A stretch of 64,000 nucleotides of DNA from Takifugu bimaculatus (lineage: Eukaryota; Chordata; Actinopteri; Tetraodontiformes; Tetraodontidae): NCBI GenBank assembly GCA_004026145.2, contig CP034992.1, positions 12,129,209 through 12,193,208 of the forward strand, read 5' to 3'. Position 1 is the stretch's first letter. Every line of letters starts with the position of its first letter. Made by a program: the position numbers and the translations under genes. Shown one piece after another: positions 1-13,619 of this stretch. The notes below the pieces were generated by a model. The model did no database searches, was not told where the DNA came from, and saw only the letters and a program-made list of their open reading frames with translations.

Positions 1-103
1 TTATTGTTCATTTTTCTTTATGCACTCACTTCTTTGTGGTGGCCTCCACCGATCGGTTTCACTGTAATGTCTCATTGTAGCTTGTGTGTCTGTGCTGGTC
101 CAG

Positions 104-3100
104 GTGGAGGTGATAAAGAAGGCTTACTTACAAGGAGAGGTGGAGATCGAGGACACAAAAGAGGAGGAAGAGAATGAAGAGGAAGATCACGACGCTGCTT
201 CTCCCCGAAACGTTGGACACAACATCTATATTTTAGCTCACCAGGTCTTCTCTCTGTTTCTGGACCATGTCTCAGATTCATTAACCCGGTAAATAGATGT
301 TAATGCGTGCTTGTTCGTGCACAGTTGGCGCGTCACAATAAGGAGCTGGCGGTGATGTTAAAGCCAGGCGTGGCCGTTGGGGAGGGAGATGAGGCCCTGG
401 AGTGTTACGCCAAACACACCGCTCAGATCGAGGTCACAATACACAGATACCATAGAACTACAACAAAAAGGATGATGTTTGAGGGAAGAACTCAAAGGAA
501 ATGTGGCCCAATGTTGAATGTCGGCTATGCCTCACTGTACAGATTGTGCGTCAGGACCGTACCATGGAGGAGATCGTGTTCCCAGTGCCAAACATCTGCG
601 AGTTCCTGACCACCGAATCCAAGCTGCGCGTCTACTATACCACAGAGAGAGATGAGCAGGGCAGCAAGATCAACGACTTCTTCTTGCGAGCGGAAGACCT
701 CTTTAATGAGATGAACTGGCAGAAGAAGCTCAGAGGTAAAAATCCAGTGTTTGAGTGGACGGGGATGATTGGTTTTGGTACGTCCCATCCCAAAACTGAC
801 TCACTGAAGTAATGGTTCAGGCCAGAGGAGAGATCTTGATTGAATGCAGCCATTGATCATCAAAGGGAGTCCTCAATGCTTCGTTTCAGGCCCACTTGTT
901 GTTGCACTCGTGTTGTCAAGAGATTCTTAGCAATGTTGCGATGACATTCAGATAAGTTTTTCTTTTAAACCTGAGCTGCACGGCAAGACTTTTTGCTCAG
1001 TTTTAATACTGCGACACAGTTAGATGCTGAACGTCATCCTGCTGTGGTTATTGCACGCAGCTGGAACCTCTTTTTACAGAGTTTGCTCATCAAGTTTCCT
1101 CCAGCAGCACTGAGGAACGCTGCTTCAGTGGAAACTCTGAGAGTGGTTGTGTGACTTATTCCTCCCAGTGACAAACTGGGCCGAACTCGGTTGGACATCA
1201 AATATTCCCAAACATCTGTAGTTCTGTCAAGACGGAGAAAGAATGGAAAAATCCACTCTGTGTGTGCGTGTGTGGATGTTTTAAAGCAGATCTGGGGTTT
1301 TTCTCTTCGTCACGCCTTGCTTCAGTAATCGTCTGCGTCAAGAGAGCTATCTCGCCATCCCTCCATCATCAGTCACACTTTTAACCCACTTTTCCACACA
1401 AAGCCAAATTCTATCTCTTGTTTATGGACAGCTAATTGTCCGGCTGTGTGAATTGTGCAGCCTGTTCCGCTCTAATCTTTTTAGTTCCATTATTATTAAC
1501 CACCATTTATTGTCTCTTTATAGCACATGTAGGAATGTCTGCCTTTCTGGCATTAGCTTTGCGTTGTTTTGAACCAGGATCTTTTTTTGTGTTGCCTTGT
1601 ACTTTGTCACCTTGCCTAAGTTTGTGATGTTTCTCTCTCCTCCTCAGCCCAGCCAGTGTTGTACTGGTGCTCCAGGAACATGTCGGTCTGGAGTAACATT
1701 TGCTTTAACCTGGCCTTACTCATGAACCTGCTGGTCTGCCTCTTCTACCCGCTGGAAGGGGTGCAAGGAGGTCAGTGGCGCATTAGATGACACAACAGGA
1801 GGCTAATGTTGAAGATCTCACTCTGCTTTCTTACTGGTCAAATGTGGACTCTGTAAAAATCTAACTTTGGTTTTTAGCTCCGTAAAGGTGGGAATTGCTG
1901 TTTGGATAAAACATCAGCAGGACGTGTTTATATGGAGAGACAGGAGTTTGCAATGACAGGAGGAAGAAAGGCTCACTATATTGCTCCTTTAACAAACCTC
2001 ATTGTATTCTACCTCCTCTACTAGTTTCAGATAGATATAAAGAGAAAAGAGAATGCATTTATAGCCCTTGTTAACTTCCCCTTGTTAACTTTCCCCCGTC
2101 AAACAGATAAAGGCCAAACAGTCCCAACTTGTAGCTCTGCTTGTTTCAGCTTCTCCTTTGCTTCATCTTCATCCTTCTGTAATGCAGGCGGAACTGTCAC
2201 CTTTGACGTTGACCCCCTGATCTCCTTTAAGCCCATCTTGTGACTTGCCGACACCTGACAAGGATCAGGAGCAGGACCTGAAAGAACCTTTGCCACTTTT
2301 ATTCGAAACATCCGCCCAGCACATCCTTTTTTTTTTTCCAAACGCGTGACCTCCCGTTTGCCTGTCAGCACCATGGCGACTATACTAAACACAGGCGCAC
2401 CTGTAAACATAGCACACACTGGCGCGAGCAGGCCAAAGTCACACGCGTAATATCAGGTGATTTCAGTAAAGTCACGCTTATTTTGTGCTTCAAACTGGGT
2501 AAAATGTTGTATTTTACTGGAATGGCTTCAAAGAGCAACACTTCGCGCTAAGCTAGATAGGCATTCTGAGGGGTCAAGTTATTTTTTTTAAGTTTTTATT
2601 TTTTTTATTCCTCCTTCATTTCGTCAACGTTTGTAAAAATAATAAAAAAATAAAAAAAAAAATGTCAAAAGCCACCAGCACCTTTACTACTTGCTGCCTA
2701 TATTCTGTCACAGTAGTGCGGGAACACCAGCACGTTCCGTACCCTCCCTAGCTCGGCCCCTGGCATTAGCGCGAAGCTTATACGTAAAAAGGGGGATCTA
2801 GGTCAGTGTGTTCTGTACGTGTACTTGACTGGCTTTATTCTTTGATGAAAGCTTTGGTTGGAGCTGCCGCACACTTGTGACACATTTTTCCCACGAGCCA
2901 CTCGTGCAAACTGACCATCTCATCCGTGTTTGCTCAGGATCGTCAGGCGCAAAACTTGCAGAGTTGTTTTTTCTTTTGTTTTTTTTTGCCCGTCCCTTCC
3001 TTCGGTCTGCCACATCGCTGTGTGCCGCTCCCTGCTCGCTCCTCATGAATCTTTCAGCTGAGGTATTTTTAGCAATGGCAGTTATGCAAGTGGCACCTGT

Positions 3101-6100
3101 CATGTGATCTCCACAGAGACCGAGAGGGAGGGAAGTCTAGAGGAAGATAAGGAGAGTGAAGGGAGGCTTCTTCACCCGCCGTGTCCCCCTTCTGCTTTCT
3201 CAATGATGGCAGCTCTCATAAAATGTGCCCTTTTTTCATTTTTGGGTCCTCTTCTTGAGCATTTTTCACTTTCTCTACTTGAACTCATACGCGTTGCTCA
3301 GTTTCTGTTCTGTATTATCTGAAGTCACCGCTGGAAAATATACACATAGGTGGGGGTTTGTTATCCAGGCCGCGGGACTTGTTTATGAGGAGCGATCTTG
3401 GCCCAATGACATGTCACCCCATGAGGCTCCTAACGAGGAAATTAATCCTGGATTTACCCCTGGATCAGGGGAAACATTATTCAGGCTTAGCCCACACACG
3501 CATACTGCAAAAAGTATGTCATGCGCTTTTTTTTTTTCCTCTTATGCAACCGGCTTCCTTTGAGTTCCGAAATTCACTAATGACGGGCTGCGGCTCATCC
3601 CAGAGGCAGGACTTAGAGGAGAGATGATCCAGTCGAGACCCCTTTTACAAACTGCACTGTCATCCTCTCCAGCCTGTGATATTTCAGAACTGGCACGATT
3701 GTAATGGAACAGAGTTGTCTCATTTACCATTACTGCAGTTCAGAATCCTGTTCTGTCTTATATTTACTCAGGACTGTGTGTGTGTGGGGGGTGTGTGTGT
3801 GTTGGGTCCACAGTTATGCTGGATCCCCACCTGTCTGCCCTGCTGTGGATGGGGGTCGTTGCGGCCCTGGTCATTGTCCTCGTCATGCCTCAGCCGCTGA
3901 GCGTCCGCGCCCTCGTCATCATCACCATCCTCCGCCTCATCTTCTCGGTCGGCCTTGAGCCCACCCTCTTCCTTCTGGGCGCCTTGAATGTGAGTATGCT
4001 CCCACGGAGAGTCGATTTTTGATCACGAGTACTGATCAATTTGGAATTTTTGCACCAACCTACCAACTGTGCGGATCATTTCTCTTTACCTTTTGAAACA
4101 CAATAAAAGGCAGCTAAAAAAAAATCTGAAGTGAAAATAAAATCAAGATGTATGTAAATTCCCCACGGTCTGTTTCCCTGTTTGGTTTTTATTGTACTTC
4201 TTTTTTCTACAAAATAGTCCTCACGGCATGTGAGCACCTCAAATCAACTGGAGGAAATTACACAGATCGAAACTCCAAATTTAACAAATGAAGATCAAGA
4301 TGATCAAATTCATTAACTTTACTATATCTGAAGGGACCCCCCGTTGAACCAGGTCCTCTCACACGCTCATGCTAACACGACTGGCCTGCCTAAGCTGCAC
4401 CCCCCCCAGCTCAGCCTGGTGGAATCGGCCTGTGTCATGGGGTGTGAAGTGCGTCACCAGGCCACAGAGGGTGTGTACTCAGCAGAGATTGTGTAAAGCG
4501 CACACAAAGTTGCACGTGAACCGCTGTCATTACTCCTTTTAATGTCCCCACTAGGGTAACGCAAGCGTGACGTACGTAAATGCCCCCCGTGTGTCAAGTG
4601 TCAGATTGCCTTTTCACACAAGTTTGTTTTATTTTTAAAGGAGCAGGAAGTGTCAGTTTCACTCTGACTGAAATTCTGGGTTTTATTATTCTGAATAGGA
4701 GGATGTGTCAGCCATGACCTTTCCTTTCATCCTCGCTGCACCGTGGCAAATAATTCCCTCTGTCGCGACAAACCCCTGCTAGAAACATGGCGCCGCGTGT
4801 TTCTAAGCAGGTTTCTCCAGGCAGGATGTTCTAGGAAGCGGTTACCTGCGGGTACCCACTGATCTGCTTTCGGGCCTGTCTCCTGTGGACTCCTAAACAG
4901 GCCCAGATTCCTCACATGTCATGGTCCTTCTTCCAGGTGTGCAATAAAATCATCTTCATGATCAGCTTCGTGGGGAACCGGGGAACCTTTACGCGCGGCT
5001 ACAAAGCCATGGTGCTGGACTTTGAGTTCCTCTACCACCTCATTTACCTCATCATTTGCTGTCTAGGAGTGTTCGTCCACGTCTTCTTCTACAGCCTGCT
5101 GGTGAGCCAAACACACACAAACACACACAGACACACTCACGCCTGGTTTATCCTCTCTTACATAGGGGTTTAAAGCAAGCAGAAAAACAAATATGGTGAG
5201 CAAATCCTTTATATAAATATGCCCGCGCTCTCTGAATTCAAGTTTTCCATGGCGGTGCATTTGAGGACATGTTGAATTTGCGTGACACGTTTCCCTTTGG
5301 GGGAAAAAAAAAAGTGCCGGGATTGTTGCGGTAAAGCTCTGTTTTTTAAAATGTCAGACTCAATTCATTTGAGACTGAAAATTCAAAGAGGAGCCACACT
5401 GGGAACTCGAGCCCAGTGCTCGTGATTGTTTCTTTCCACCTCTTCTTACCTCACCGCGCTCGCCGCAGCAGCAGTAATAAGAAGATGGCGGTAAACTGCT
5501 GCTCCCCCCCCCCTTCCTGTAGCTTTTTGACCTCGTGTACCGAGAGGAGACGCTGCTGAACGTGATCAAGAGTGTGACCCGCAACGGCCGCTCCATCGTG
5601 CTGACCGCCGTGCTGGCTCTCATCCTGGTCTACCTGTTCTCCATCGTCGGCTACATTTTCTTCAAGGATGACTTCATCCTGGAGGTGGACCGCGTCCCCA
5701 ACGCAACTACGAGTGAGAGTGGATTCCTGTCGCTTTTCCAACCAAACGTCAAAGGTGATTATTTAAAAGAAACTCTTCTTTCGCACTGTGTTTTAGAAGG
5801 TGGAGGCAGTCTGGCCAGCGTGTTTGTTCCCGCTGGAATGTGTCAGGGAGGGACTGATCAGAACTGCACCGCAAGGGCCCAGCAGGAAGGTGATCGGGAC
5901 CGCGTCGGTGGGTTGCTTTAAAAAACACATAAGCAGAAAGTGACATTATTTCACCATGACAACAGAAGCAAAGAGCAGTTGTTGGTTTCGTTGACATCAA
6001 GCAGTGAGGCCTCGCAGAATTTCTCTCAAGAAATGCGATTCTTGTTGTTGTGATGTTGTTGCGCCGCTGCGCCACAGTGATCACGCCAGGAAATGGGAAA

Positions 6101-9100
6101 TGGCAAAAGTTTAAAATGTCAAAAGAGGTGAAAAGGGTTATGACCGTGCTCGTGCAGTCTTTCTGCTTTCATCCCTTCATGTGACATCCCCGCCTGCCAC
6201 ATGAGCCTCATCAGGCGTTACACATTAACTTGCTGCACCTTTGACCCTCATGTGATATCTTGTAAAAAAAAAAAAATCCCAAAACACAAGTCCTAAGGTC
6301 AGGTGTTGGAGGATCATTTGTTTTCCATTCACCACAATGGTGATGCTCCTCAGGGAGATATGAAACTGGCCCAGTTAATTTAATCAAAACATACAGTATT
6401 AGCGCCTCAGTCTATGAGTCATGACTGATTGGTAAAAATAACCACAGCAAGGGCATCAGATGTAGTATTCTGTCCACCATGTGACTATTACATGTCCAGA
6501 AAGTCGCTATAATCCAATCTAATTCATTAAAGCTCATTTATACTGTAAAATTCCTGCTTCCTTTCAAGTTTATTACATTCCAGCGTCGCTTTGACGGCCT
6601 GCAATACACGCTGAACTAAAACATTTAAATGAATTCAGACATGACGGTTAGCAGGAGACGCTGATGTATGCCGCGAGAAACGAGGCCATTGGCCCCACTT
6701 TAATCCAGATTACAAAGAGACCGCCCTCAAGCAGAAGATCCACAAACCAGCCCGTAACCTACTTTGAGCATTATCTGAAGTCCTTTAACTAAATATTGTA
6801 CTTAACAAAAACATTCTAATCACAAAATGTTCTCCGTCCTGATGGAATCCATTAAAAATGGAAATTAGAACAGTGTCACATGAACCACTGATGGTTTTCT
6901 GTGCCTTAAGGAAGATGATTGCTTTCCTCCGGGTCACGTGACCAAATTTAGCAGTTAAACTTGAAAGTCCTGGTGGTCTTTTTATACATGATGACGTTAA
7001 ATGTGGCCACAATACAATAATGGACCACATGAACCACAATACAACTCCAACGACGCTGATAAAGCAATAACATCATTTAGTCCATCTATTTCTTTCAAAA
7101 ACTAAATATATCCCAGACTGAAAATGGCCAACAGAGACGCTCAACCATGGAAAGACTGTTGAGATGTCTTCAAAAGTTGAACTGTCTGTTTATTGGGGTT
7201 AAACACACACTGAAGTCATAAACATCCTGTTTTTGTTTTTTAATGCTAAGTTGAACTCTCAACTTAGCATTCCAAGCTAATAAAAAAGGTTACTGGGTTC
7301 GGTCACACAAGGATAAGGCAACATTAAGGGTTTTTATGGTTGACTTCAGAGTTCTCTCTGAAAGTTTGTAAAAATAACGCAAGGAGTGGCGCTGTGCAAC
7401 CATCAGGTGGTGACGGCGACGGGGACGAGGACGAGGACGTGGAGCGGACGTGCGACTCCCTGCTGATGTGCATCGTTACCGTCCTGAGTCACGGCTTGAG
7501 GAGCGGAGGAGGAGTCGGTGATGTTCTTCGCAAGCCTTCCAAGGAGGTACGTGCTCCCCCGATAGAGCCGCAATTATCCGTGCCCACACATTTGCACAAG
7601 ACTTGCAGCTGCGATGTTGGTCGTGCGAGCTGGCTGTGAGCCAGTCACACATGAACTTTTGCTTTGAACTGTGGGAGATTTCGTAACTCTGCCCCCTCCT
7701 TGTGTGGGAAATGCCGCACAAACTTCCACTGAATTTGTGATGTGATGACGCAGGATGTTAGAACACCCAGTCGGAGGAAATCAACTCAGTCTAGACTAAA
7801 AAGTCCCGCTGACTGCTGGAGTGTGTCCCAGGCAGGCTCGGGACTGTTGCTTGTCCTAGAACATTAACAGCAATGAAGCGAGACCTGAAAAAAATGAGAA
7901 ACCTTTTTTCCCCAGGCTTGGAAGACAAGGCTTCAGCGCTGACGTTAGCATCAGCACTGCCACGTTAGCATCAGCACTGCCAACTCCAACATGTGCAATG
8001 AGTTCATCCAGAACTATTTCATAAATTTGCGCTATGATAGTGTTTACATTTTAGCATATTTAACATGCACAGCGTGGATATCGGGTCAATGCATGAAGCT
8101 ACATTTACTGTCTGTTGGCATAAGCCTCCGCTGTAGCGTCCCCTATTTCATTGGCCTGATCAACACTTGGCGAGGTTGAAATCCGCCCTAAATACCATCT
8201 GTTTTCACATGAATACAATTATTTTGCATCAGGTTAAAAACCTAGATGTAAATCCTGTAGCACACTGTCACGTGTCCTTTCTGCTCAGGAGCCTCTGTTT
8301 GCCGCCAGAGTGATATACGACTTGCTCTTCTTCTTCATGGTCATCATCATCGTCCTCAACCTCATCTTCGGTGTCATCATTGACACCTTCGCTGACCTGA
8401 GGAGTGAGAAACAGAAGAAAGAGGAGGTTCTGAAAACGACCTGCTTCATCTGCGGTAATGGCGCTCGTCAGATACGTCTGAGCTGGAGAGTTCAACATTT
8501 AGTTAATAACGTTAAGGTTGCTTCCAGGTATAGGATACTCTACTACTAGTCACCGTGGTAACACTGGTACACACTATTTGTTTTGCAATACACATCAATG
8601 GAAACCCTATTACAAATTGGGTAATTCCCAACCCCCCCCCCTCCTCCACCTCCCCCTCCACCCACCCTCAGTTTTGCTTGATTTGGTTTCTAGTGAGCAC
8701 TTCTCTAAAGGTGCGTGCAGCCTGTTCCAAGGAATACTTACTCATCGCAGCTTCCTGCCACCATCACACACGTACGCATTAGCCGTGCTTCCATGCAACA
8801 CGTTGTGTATTGAGTCGGCATGAAAGATTAATGAACATTTCGCGGCTTCATCGGCATGTCCCTATTTGAGCAAGAGATGGAATATGTGGCAGTCTCTGTG
8901 CACTCCATACACTCTGTGGATACCGTGTGTGTGAAGCCTGTACATATGTTGAGAGTGTGGCCGTCCTAAGTATGAAAGCTTATGGAACAGCATTATGTCA
9001 CCCGGGCAGCTGTCAGCTCTGAGTCACTCCGGTTAAAGAAGGCCAGGCCACAGGGGGAGCTGCTGTCTCTATGGTTTCCACAGGGACCCGGAGAGAACGG

Positions 9101-11164
9101 CGAGATGAAGGGATTAAAATCAGAGGCTCCAGAAGCACCACTGATCTTCAGTATTTAGTTGTTTAAGATGTTTCTCATGATTAATGAGCATTTTTACATA
9201 CCGCGTACCTTATTTAGCTGCTGCTAAGCTACGTTGGTCTACTTCGTCACTTCACTCAAGAGAAACCTTTTGACTGTGTTAGTTAGTTTGCACGATTATT
9301 ACTTTTTACTTTTTCATAAATTACCTTTGTCACCAGCTGTGTTGGTTTGAGCTTGTTTGGTCAGAAAGTGATCGGTGGTTGTGCCTTTTCTCCCTTTGTC
9401 CATCTTCTTCCATCGTTTTCGAGTGACATCATCCGCAGGCCACTGAATTATTTGACTCCTGATCTGAGGTCATATTAACATATACAGTATAAAATGTTTT
9501 TTAGGAGGATTTCTTGGGGGTGTGACCGTGCTTTGGGATTATCTTTTCATTACTGCAGACAACCATTGGGGGTGCTGTAAAGCTGCCAGGTGCTTTGTTA
9601 AATTCCAGTTCACAGTGTAATTATTGAGGTTTTTTCGTTGAAGAGCAGCCTTTTGAATTAGACTTCTACTTCCTTTTCCCCCTCACTTTTACATCATCCC
9701 TGTCTTGTCTGATGGAGAAAACAGCTAAATCCGTCGTATCTGTTCAGATTTTTAGTTCATTGGCTCATTCCACCATCATTACTAGAGACAACATACAGAA
9801 TTTTAAATGAAACCAGCCTTTTCTTGAAAGATCTACACACCTATTTAAGTATACCAGGTCTCAGGTTGAGTGTTTGATGTCTATGGCACAAAGAATGAAT
9901 TTATTCAAGTCATTTTATGTGAAACTTCCTGGTTTCGCTCACATGTGGTCTTCCTCTTCTAACATAACTGTTCTGCCCACCTGCAGGTCTGGAGCGGGAC
10001 AAGTTCGACAACAAGACCGTGACGTTTGAGGAGCACATCAAGGAGGAACACAACATGTGGCACTACCTGTTCTTTATAGTGCTCGTGAAAGTTAAAGACT
10101 CCACTGAGTACACAGGCCCCGAGAGCTACGTGGCTGAGATGATAAAGGTAAACAGGGAGCGAAGACACACCCGTCCACCTTCTCTTGCAGGCCTGATTCT
10201 TCTTCTTGATGCGAACCATAAACCAAAAAAAAAGGGAAATACTTGTGAAAGATTTGAAAAATTGAGATATGGAAAGCAAAGCAGGCAGGTAAAAAATAGA
10301 AATGAACATGTTGCATAGGGAAAACCTAAAGCTTTCCGTACTCAGGCTGGATGATTAAAAACAGGCCGGCAAGCTGTGACAACTTACTCAAAACACAAAT
10401 TCAAGGATGCGATTAATCCGGTTTTATTTCTAAATCGGTCCTGTGAATATGCACCAACATGCCGCCTGCACCTTAACACAATATGGGTTCCTCTAGCCTG
10501 AAGATGCTCACATGTGATGACACAGAGCACATAAACAGGACGTTAGTGGCACTAGATTGTAACCAAATGAAAAACTGCCATTGGTGCGAGGAGGGATCAG
10601 CATTTCCGCTTATCTCGCAGACTACCCGCACCCTCTTCAAATGACTCTTGCTTTAATAGCTGTTAATGCAAATGCACCGCCACGCTCACATGCTCGACCG
10701 ACCATCAGGAGCACAACCTGGACTGGTTCCCACGGATGCGTGCCATGTCTCTGGTGAGCAGCGACGCCGAGGGGGAGCAGAATGAAATCAGGAACCTGCA
10801 GGAGAAGCTGGAGTCGACCATGAGGCTGGTGGCCAACCTGTCTGGACAGCTGAGTGAGCTCAAGGATCAGGTGCCTACTCAGTCTCTTTTATTTTTGGTC
10901 TCAATCGCAAAAAGTGCCAGATAAATAGAGGCTAAACGGCTGAAAATTACTCATGTGGCTTTTCTTTGTGGTTTGATGTCCTCATCCAGCTTAGCTTGTC
11001 TGTTGCTACAGTCTGTTTCTGCGGAACGCCGGGGTCATGTGACCGACTGTGTCAGTGATTCACTTTTCTCTGTGCAGATGACAGAGCAGAGGAAACACAA
11101 GCAACGGATCGGTCTCCTTGGACACCCCCCCCACATGAACATCAATCCACAGCAACCAGCCTGA
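104..11164 (+). CDS. itpr1: itpr1, inositol 1,4,5-trisphosphate receptor type 1 (3' part, last 13 coding exons)
   Basis: IP3-gated calcium release channel of the endoplasmic reticulum; only the C-terminal 634 residues lie in the window, and the 5' part is upstream. Exons: 104-244, 325-432, 543-735, 1648-1770, 3814-3989, 4937-5101, 5523-5712, 5797-5889, 7407-7546, 8289-8454, 9987-10147, 10709-10870, 11078-11164 (1905 nt, frame kept at every junction). Visible parts, counted from the first residue: pre-channel helical region with the KINDFFLR stretch, six membrane segments from about residue 157 to 476, a variable acidic luminal loop with NAT and NCT glycosylation sites, the pore filter GGGVGD near 430, and the linker zinc finger (TTCFICG, then HIKEEH). 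The C-terminus IGLLGHPPHMN..PQQPA fits type 1 rather than types 2 or 3, and bhlhe40 downstream matches the ITPR1 neighbourhood. I cannot tell which teleost duplicate (a or b) this is. Confidence 0.95.
5713..5796 (+). other. itpr1: 84-nt in-frame mini-intron of itpr1
   Basis: Donor GTGAGA and a pyrimidine-rich acceptor ending TTTTAG bound this 84-base segment between two itpr1 coding exons in the luminal loop before the pore helix. Its length is a multiple of three and it has no stop in the coding frame, so retention would insert 28 residues instead of truncating the protein. I call it an intron because removal joins NATT to GGGSLAS, close to the mammalian spacing, and because both splice sites are good. 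Confidence 0.7.
7242..7271. repeat. perfect 13-bp inverted repeat (hairpin) in an itpr1 intron
   Basis: The arms aatgctaagttga and tcaacttagcatt are exact reverse complements separated by four bases. They sit in the itpr1 intron 5890-7406. The element could be a folded RNA structure or a small palindromic insertion remnant. Confidence 0.8.
7942..7981 (+). repeat. perfect 20-bp tandem duplication in an itpr1 intron
   Basis: The unit acgttagcatcagcactgcc occurs twice, head to tail and without mismatch, at 7942-7961 and 7962-7981, inside the itpr1 intron 7547-8288. It looks like a recent replication-slippage duplication. Confidence 0.85.
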
Positions 11165-13600
11165 AGGGCCTCTGCAGTAGGGAGGGGTGGGGGGAGGGGG
11201 GGGGTGTCACAATAGTGCCTGCACACTCCCGACTGCCAAAAGTGTGTCAATATTCAGCATATAAACAGGTCAGACTGTACACTTCACCAGACCCCTGGCG
11301 CGTCTGCGTGGAGCGGAGGTGACCCACTCTGTGGCGCGGGCGTCCACGTCTGCGTCCGCGTCCGCGTGTGGGTGGGTGGAGTGTGAACCAAGTGCCTCGG
11401 GACCTGAGGAGCCAGTCCTGTGGGTTCAGGCGATGATAACACAGCCTTAACACCCAGAATGCCTTCTGCAACCTGCCACACTTAACGCGAGCCAAAGGTC
11501 GGCCTGCGTCCCTGGGGGAAGGGGGGGGGGGGTTCACTCCTCAGTGTTGCACCAGCAACAGTAAGAATAGTTAATGACAGTGTGGGAAAAAAAAAAGAAT
11601 TATTTTTTCGCACAGTCTCTGATTTATATGTAACAAAATATATATTTCTGTTTAAAACCCAAAATTCTGAAGAGGTTATCACATTTTTTTTTTCACCCAA
11701 TCACTTCCCACTGGAGAAAACCCCCCAGTTCACCTGAAAAGGTAATGAATTACGAACCGAGAGGACCTGTTGGCGAGTTAATCACGTGACCGCTTCGCTC
11801 TGGAGCTTCACCCACGTTTTCACTTGACACTAGCGGCAGCGCGGCTCGGACACCTGAGGGGCGTCGAGTGTTCGATTAAACCTCCTCCACACTGAATTAC
11901 TTCACCGTGATTTTCATCAAGCACTGATATGTTCGTGAGCACGCTTTTTTTTTTTGGTTTGTTTTTTCCCCACTTGTGATTCACAAGAGATTGACTTGCT
12001 CTCTAGGTGCACGTGCAGGAGGACATGTAAGGACTAGAAGAACTTGGGAGTGCTGCTTGACCAAAACTGAACATTTCTATAAGATGGTTTGTGTCTGAAC
12101 CCTACATTCCAGATTTTGGAGCTTATTTAAATAAAAATCTAAATTAGCAGTCTGTGTCAGGGGTGTTTTCTCTAAGCTATTGCTCGTGTGTTGACCACTT
12201 CAGGGGCATATTTCTCTCAAGCACTGCAGCCAAGGTAATAAATAGGCACGCAGAGAAGGGAATTTGGGAATTTCCTGAACTGTGAACTTTTAATCCCCTC
12301 CAAATGAGGAAGTGCACTTATCTCATGACCACTCTGCACATGTTTCAGTTGATAATTGGGAATTTTATCACTGAATCAATAAACTGCTTTTCCTGGCTGA
12401 GAAAACTGGAGGAATATTGTCCCATAATCTCCAAGAACAGTGAGATTTTAATAAAAAGGAGTGCTAATGTCTTTATTGACGAGGTCAAATAAACTGTTAT
12501 AGCTGCTGGGATCATCGGCTTTTCCATCATAATTAAATTACAGTTACAAACTGCAGTCATTTTATAATTACAGAGCCCCCTAACTCATGCATTCTATCTT
12601 AAATTCATTATCCTCCGGGTATTTTTGAAGACTTAAACTAGCCTTCAGGGTATTCCCAGGCTGCAGTCAGACCCTCCCTTGCTGCTGCGTGACTACTGGC
12701 TGCTTATGATGCAGAGAATGTTAAAAATCTAATACCCATTAGTAACGCTGGAGTTTGAAAACAAAAACATCAACGGGCCAGGCCAAATGAACATTTATTT
12801 TTAAAAAAATCCGAATAGGGGGGAAACAATTACACTCACATTCTTTGGGTTTGAGGAGGAGATATTAAACCAGATGAGCGCAAAATGCAGGCGCATCTCT
12901 GCTCCTCTATGATTGAGCACACTTCCTGTTTACAGTTGGCGGCTCAGCGCTGTTGGGTTATTTCCTTTAATAACTGGTAATTAGACCATAATGACCCTGT
13001 AATGCCGCATTACACGTGGCAATGTCCCCGTCCGTTTAGCTCCTTAAGCTCAATCAGACCTCATCATTGATTTCCATCTATTTTTGTGGCGTGCTCGTGT
13101 TCCCACCGCAGCATGGCGAGACCTGCTGTTTCTGTAAAGTCGATTGATGGAGCGAAATCGAATGAATAAAGACAAAAATGATTGTCGCCCGCGGATGATT
13201 CAGGTAGGAGCAGGATGCGCCCTGCGTGCTCAGTCAGCAGGCTCCCGGAGCCATGAGGACATCAACGTGACAGTCTGCGCGGCCCCACGACAACAAACAT
13301 TACTCCACACACTCGTCCACGCACTGGTACACGTGGTTCTCCCGCCCAGAACCCGGTCGTCGATACCGGCCGTTACCTGTTGCGTCAGGCGCACGTTATC
13401 TGCGGGCTTGGTATTGTCGGGGCGCTTTAAAATATTAAACAGGTTGCGGCACGAGGGAATACAAATAATCAATTATTAGAAATCGTTTAGTTCCTGGAAG
13501 CATTAAAAGTAATTAACTGAAAAATATACGCTAAAGTCGTGCGTAAAACTGTCCATGCACATAACGGCTGCTGCTGCGGCTGCTTTCATGTGTTTTTTTA
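11165..13600. other. itpr1 3'UTR and intergenic DNA, no gene seen
   Basis: After the itpr1 stop there are G-rich and C-rich homopolymer runs (11180-11200, 11515-11532), then AT-rich 3'UTR-like sequence and ordinary intergenic DNA. Open frames here are short and have no recognisable domain or plausible splicing. The stretch 12930-13080 contains several TAAT and ATTA cores and could be a conserved enhancer, but conservation cannot be judged from one sequence. Confidence 0.6.
12130..12135 (+). terminator. itpr1: candidate polyadenylation signal of itpr1
   Basis: An AATAAA hexamer lies about 970 bases after the itpr1 stop in AT-rich sequence. A second AATAAA is at 12238-12243. Either could end the itpr1 3'UTR; transcript data would be needed to choose. 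Confidence 0.4.
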
Positions 13601-13619
13601 TTACTCTGCTGGTGGGTGC

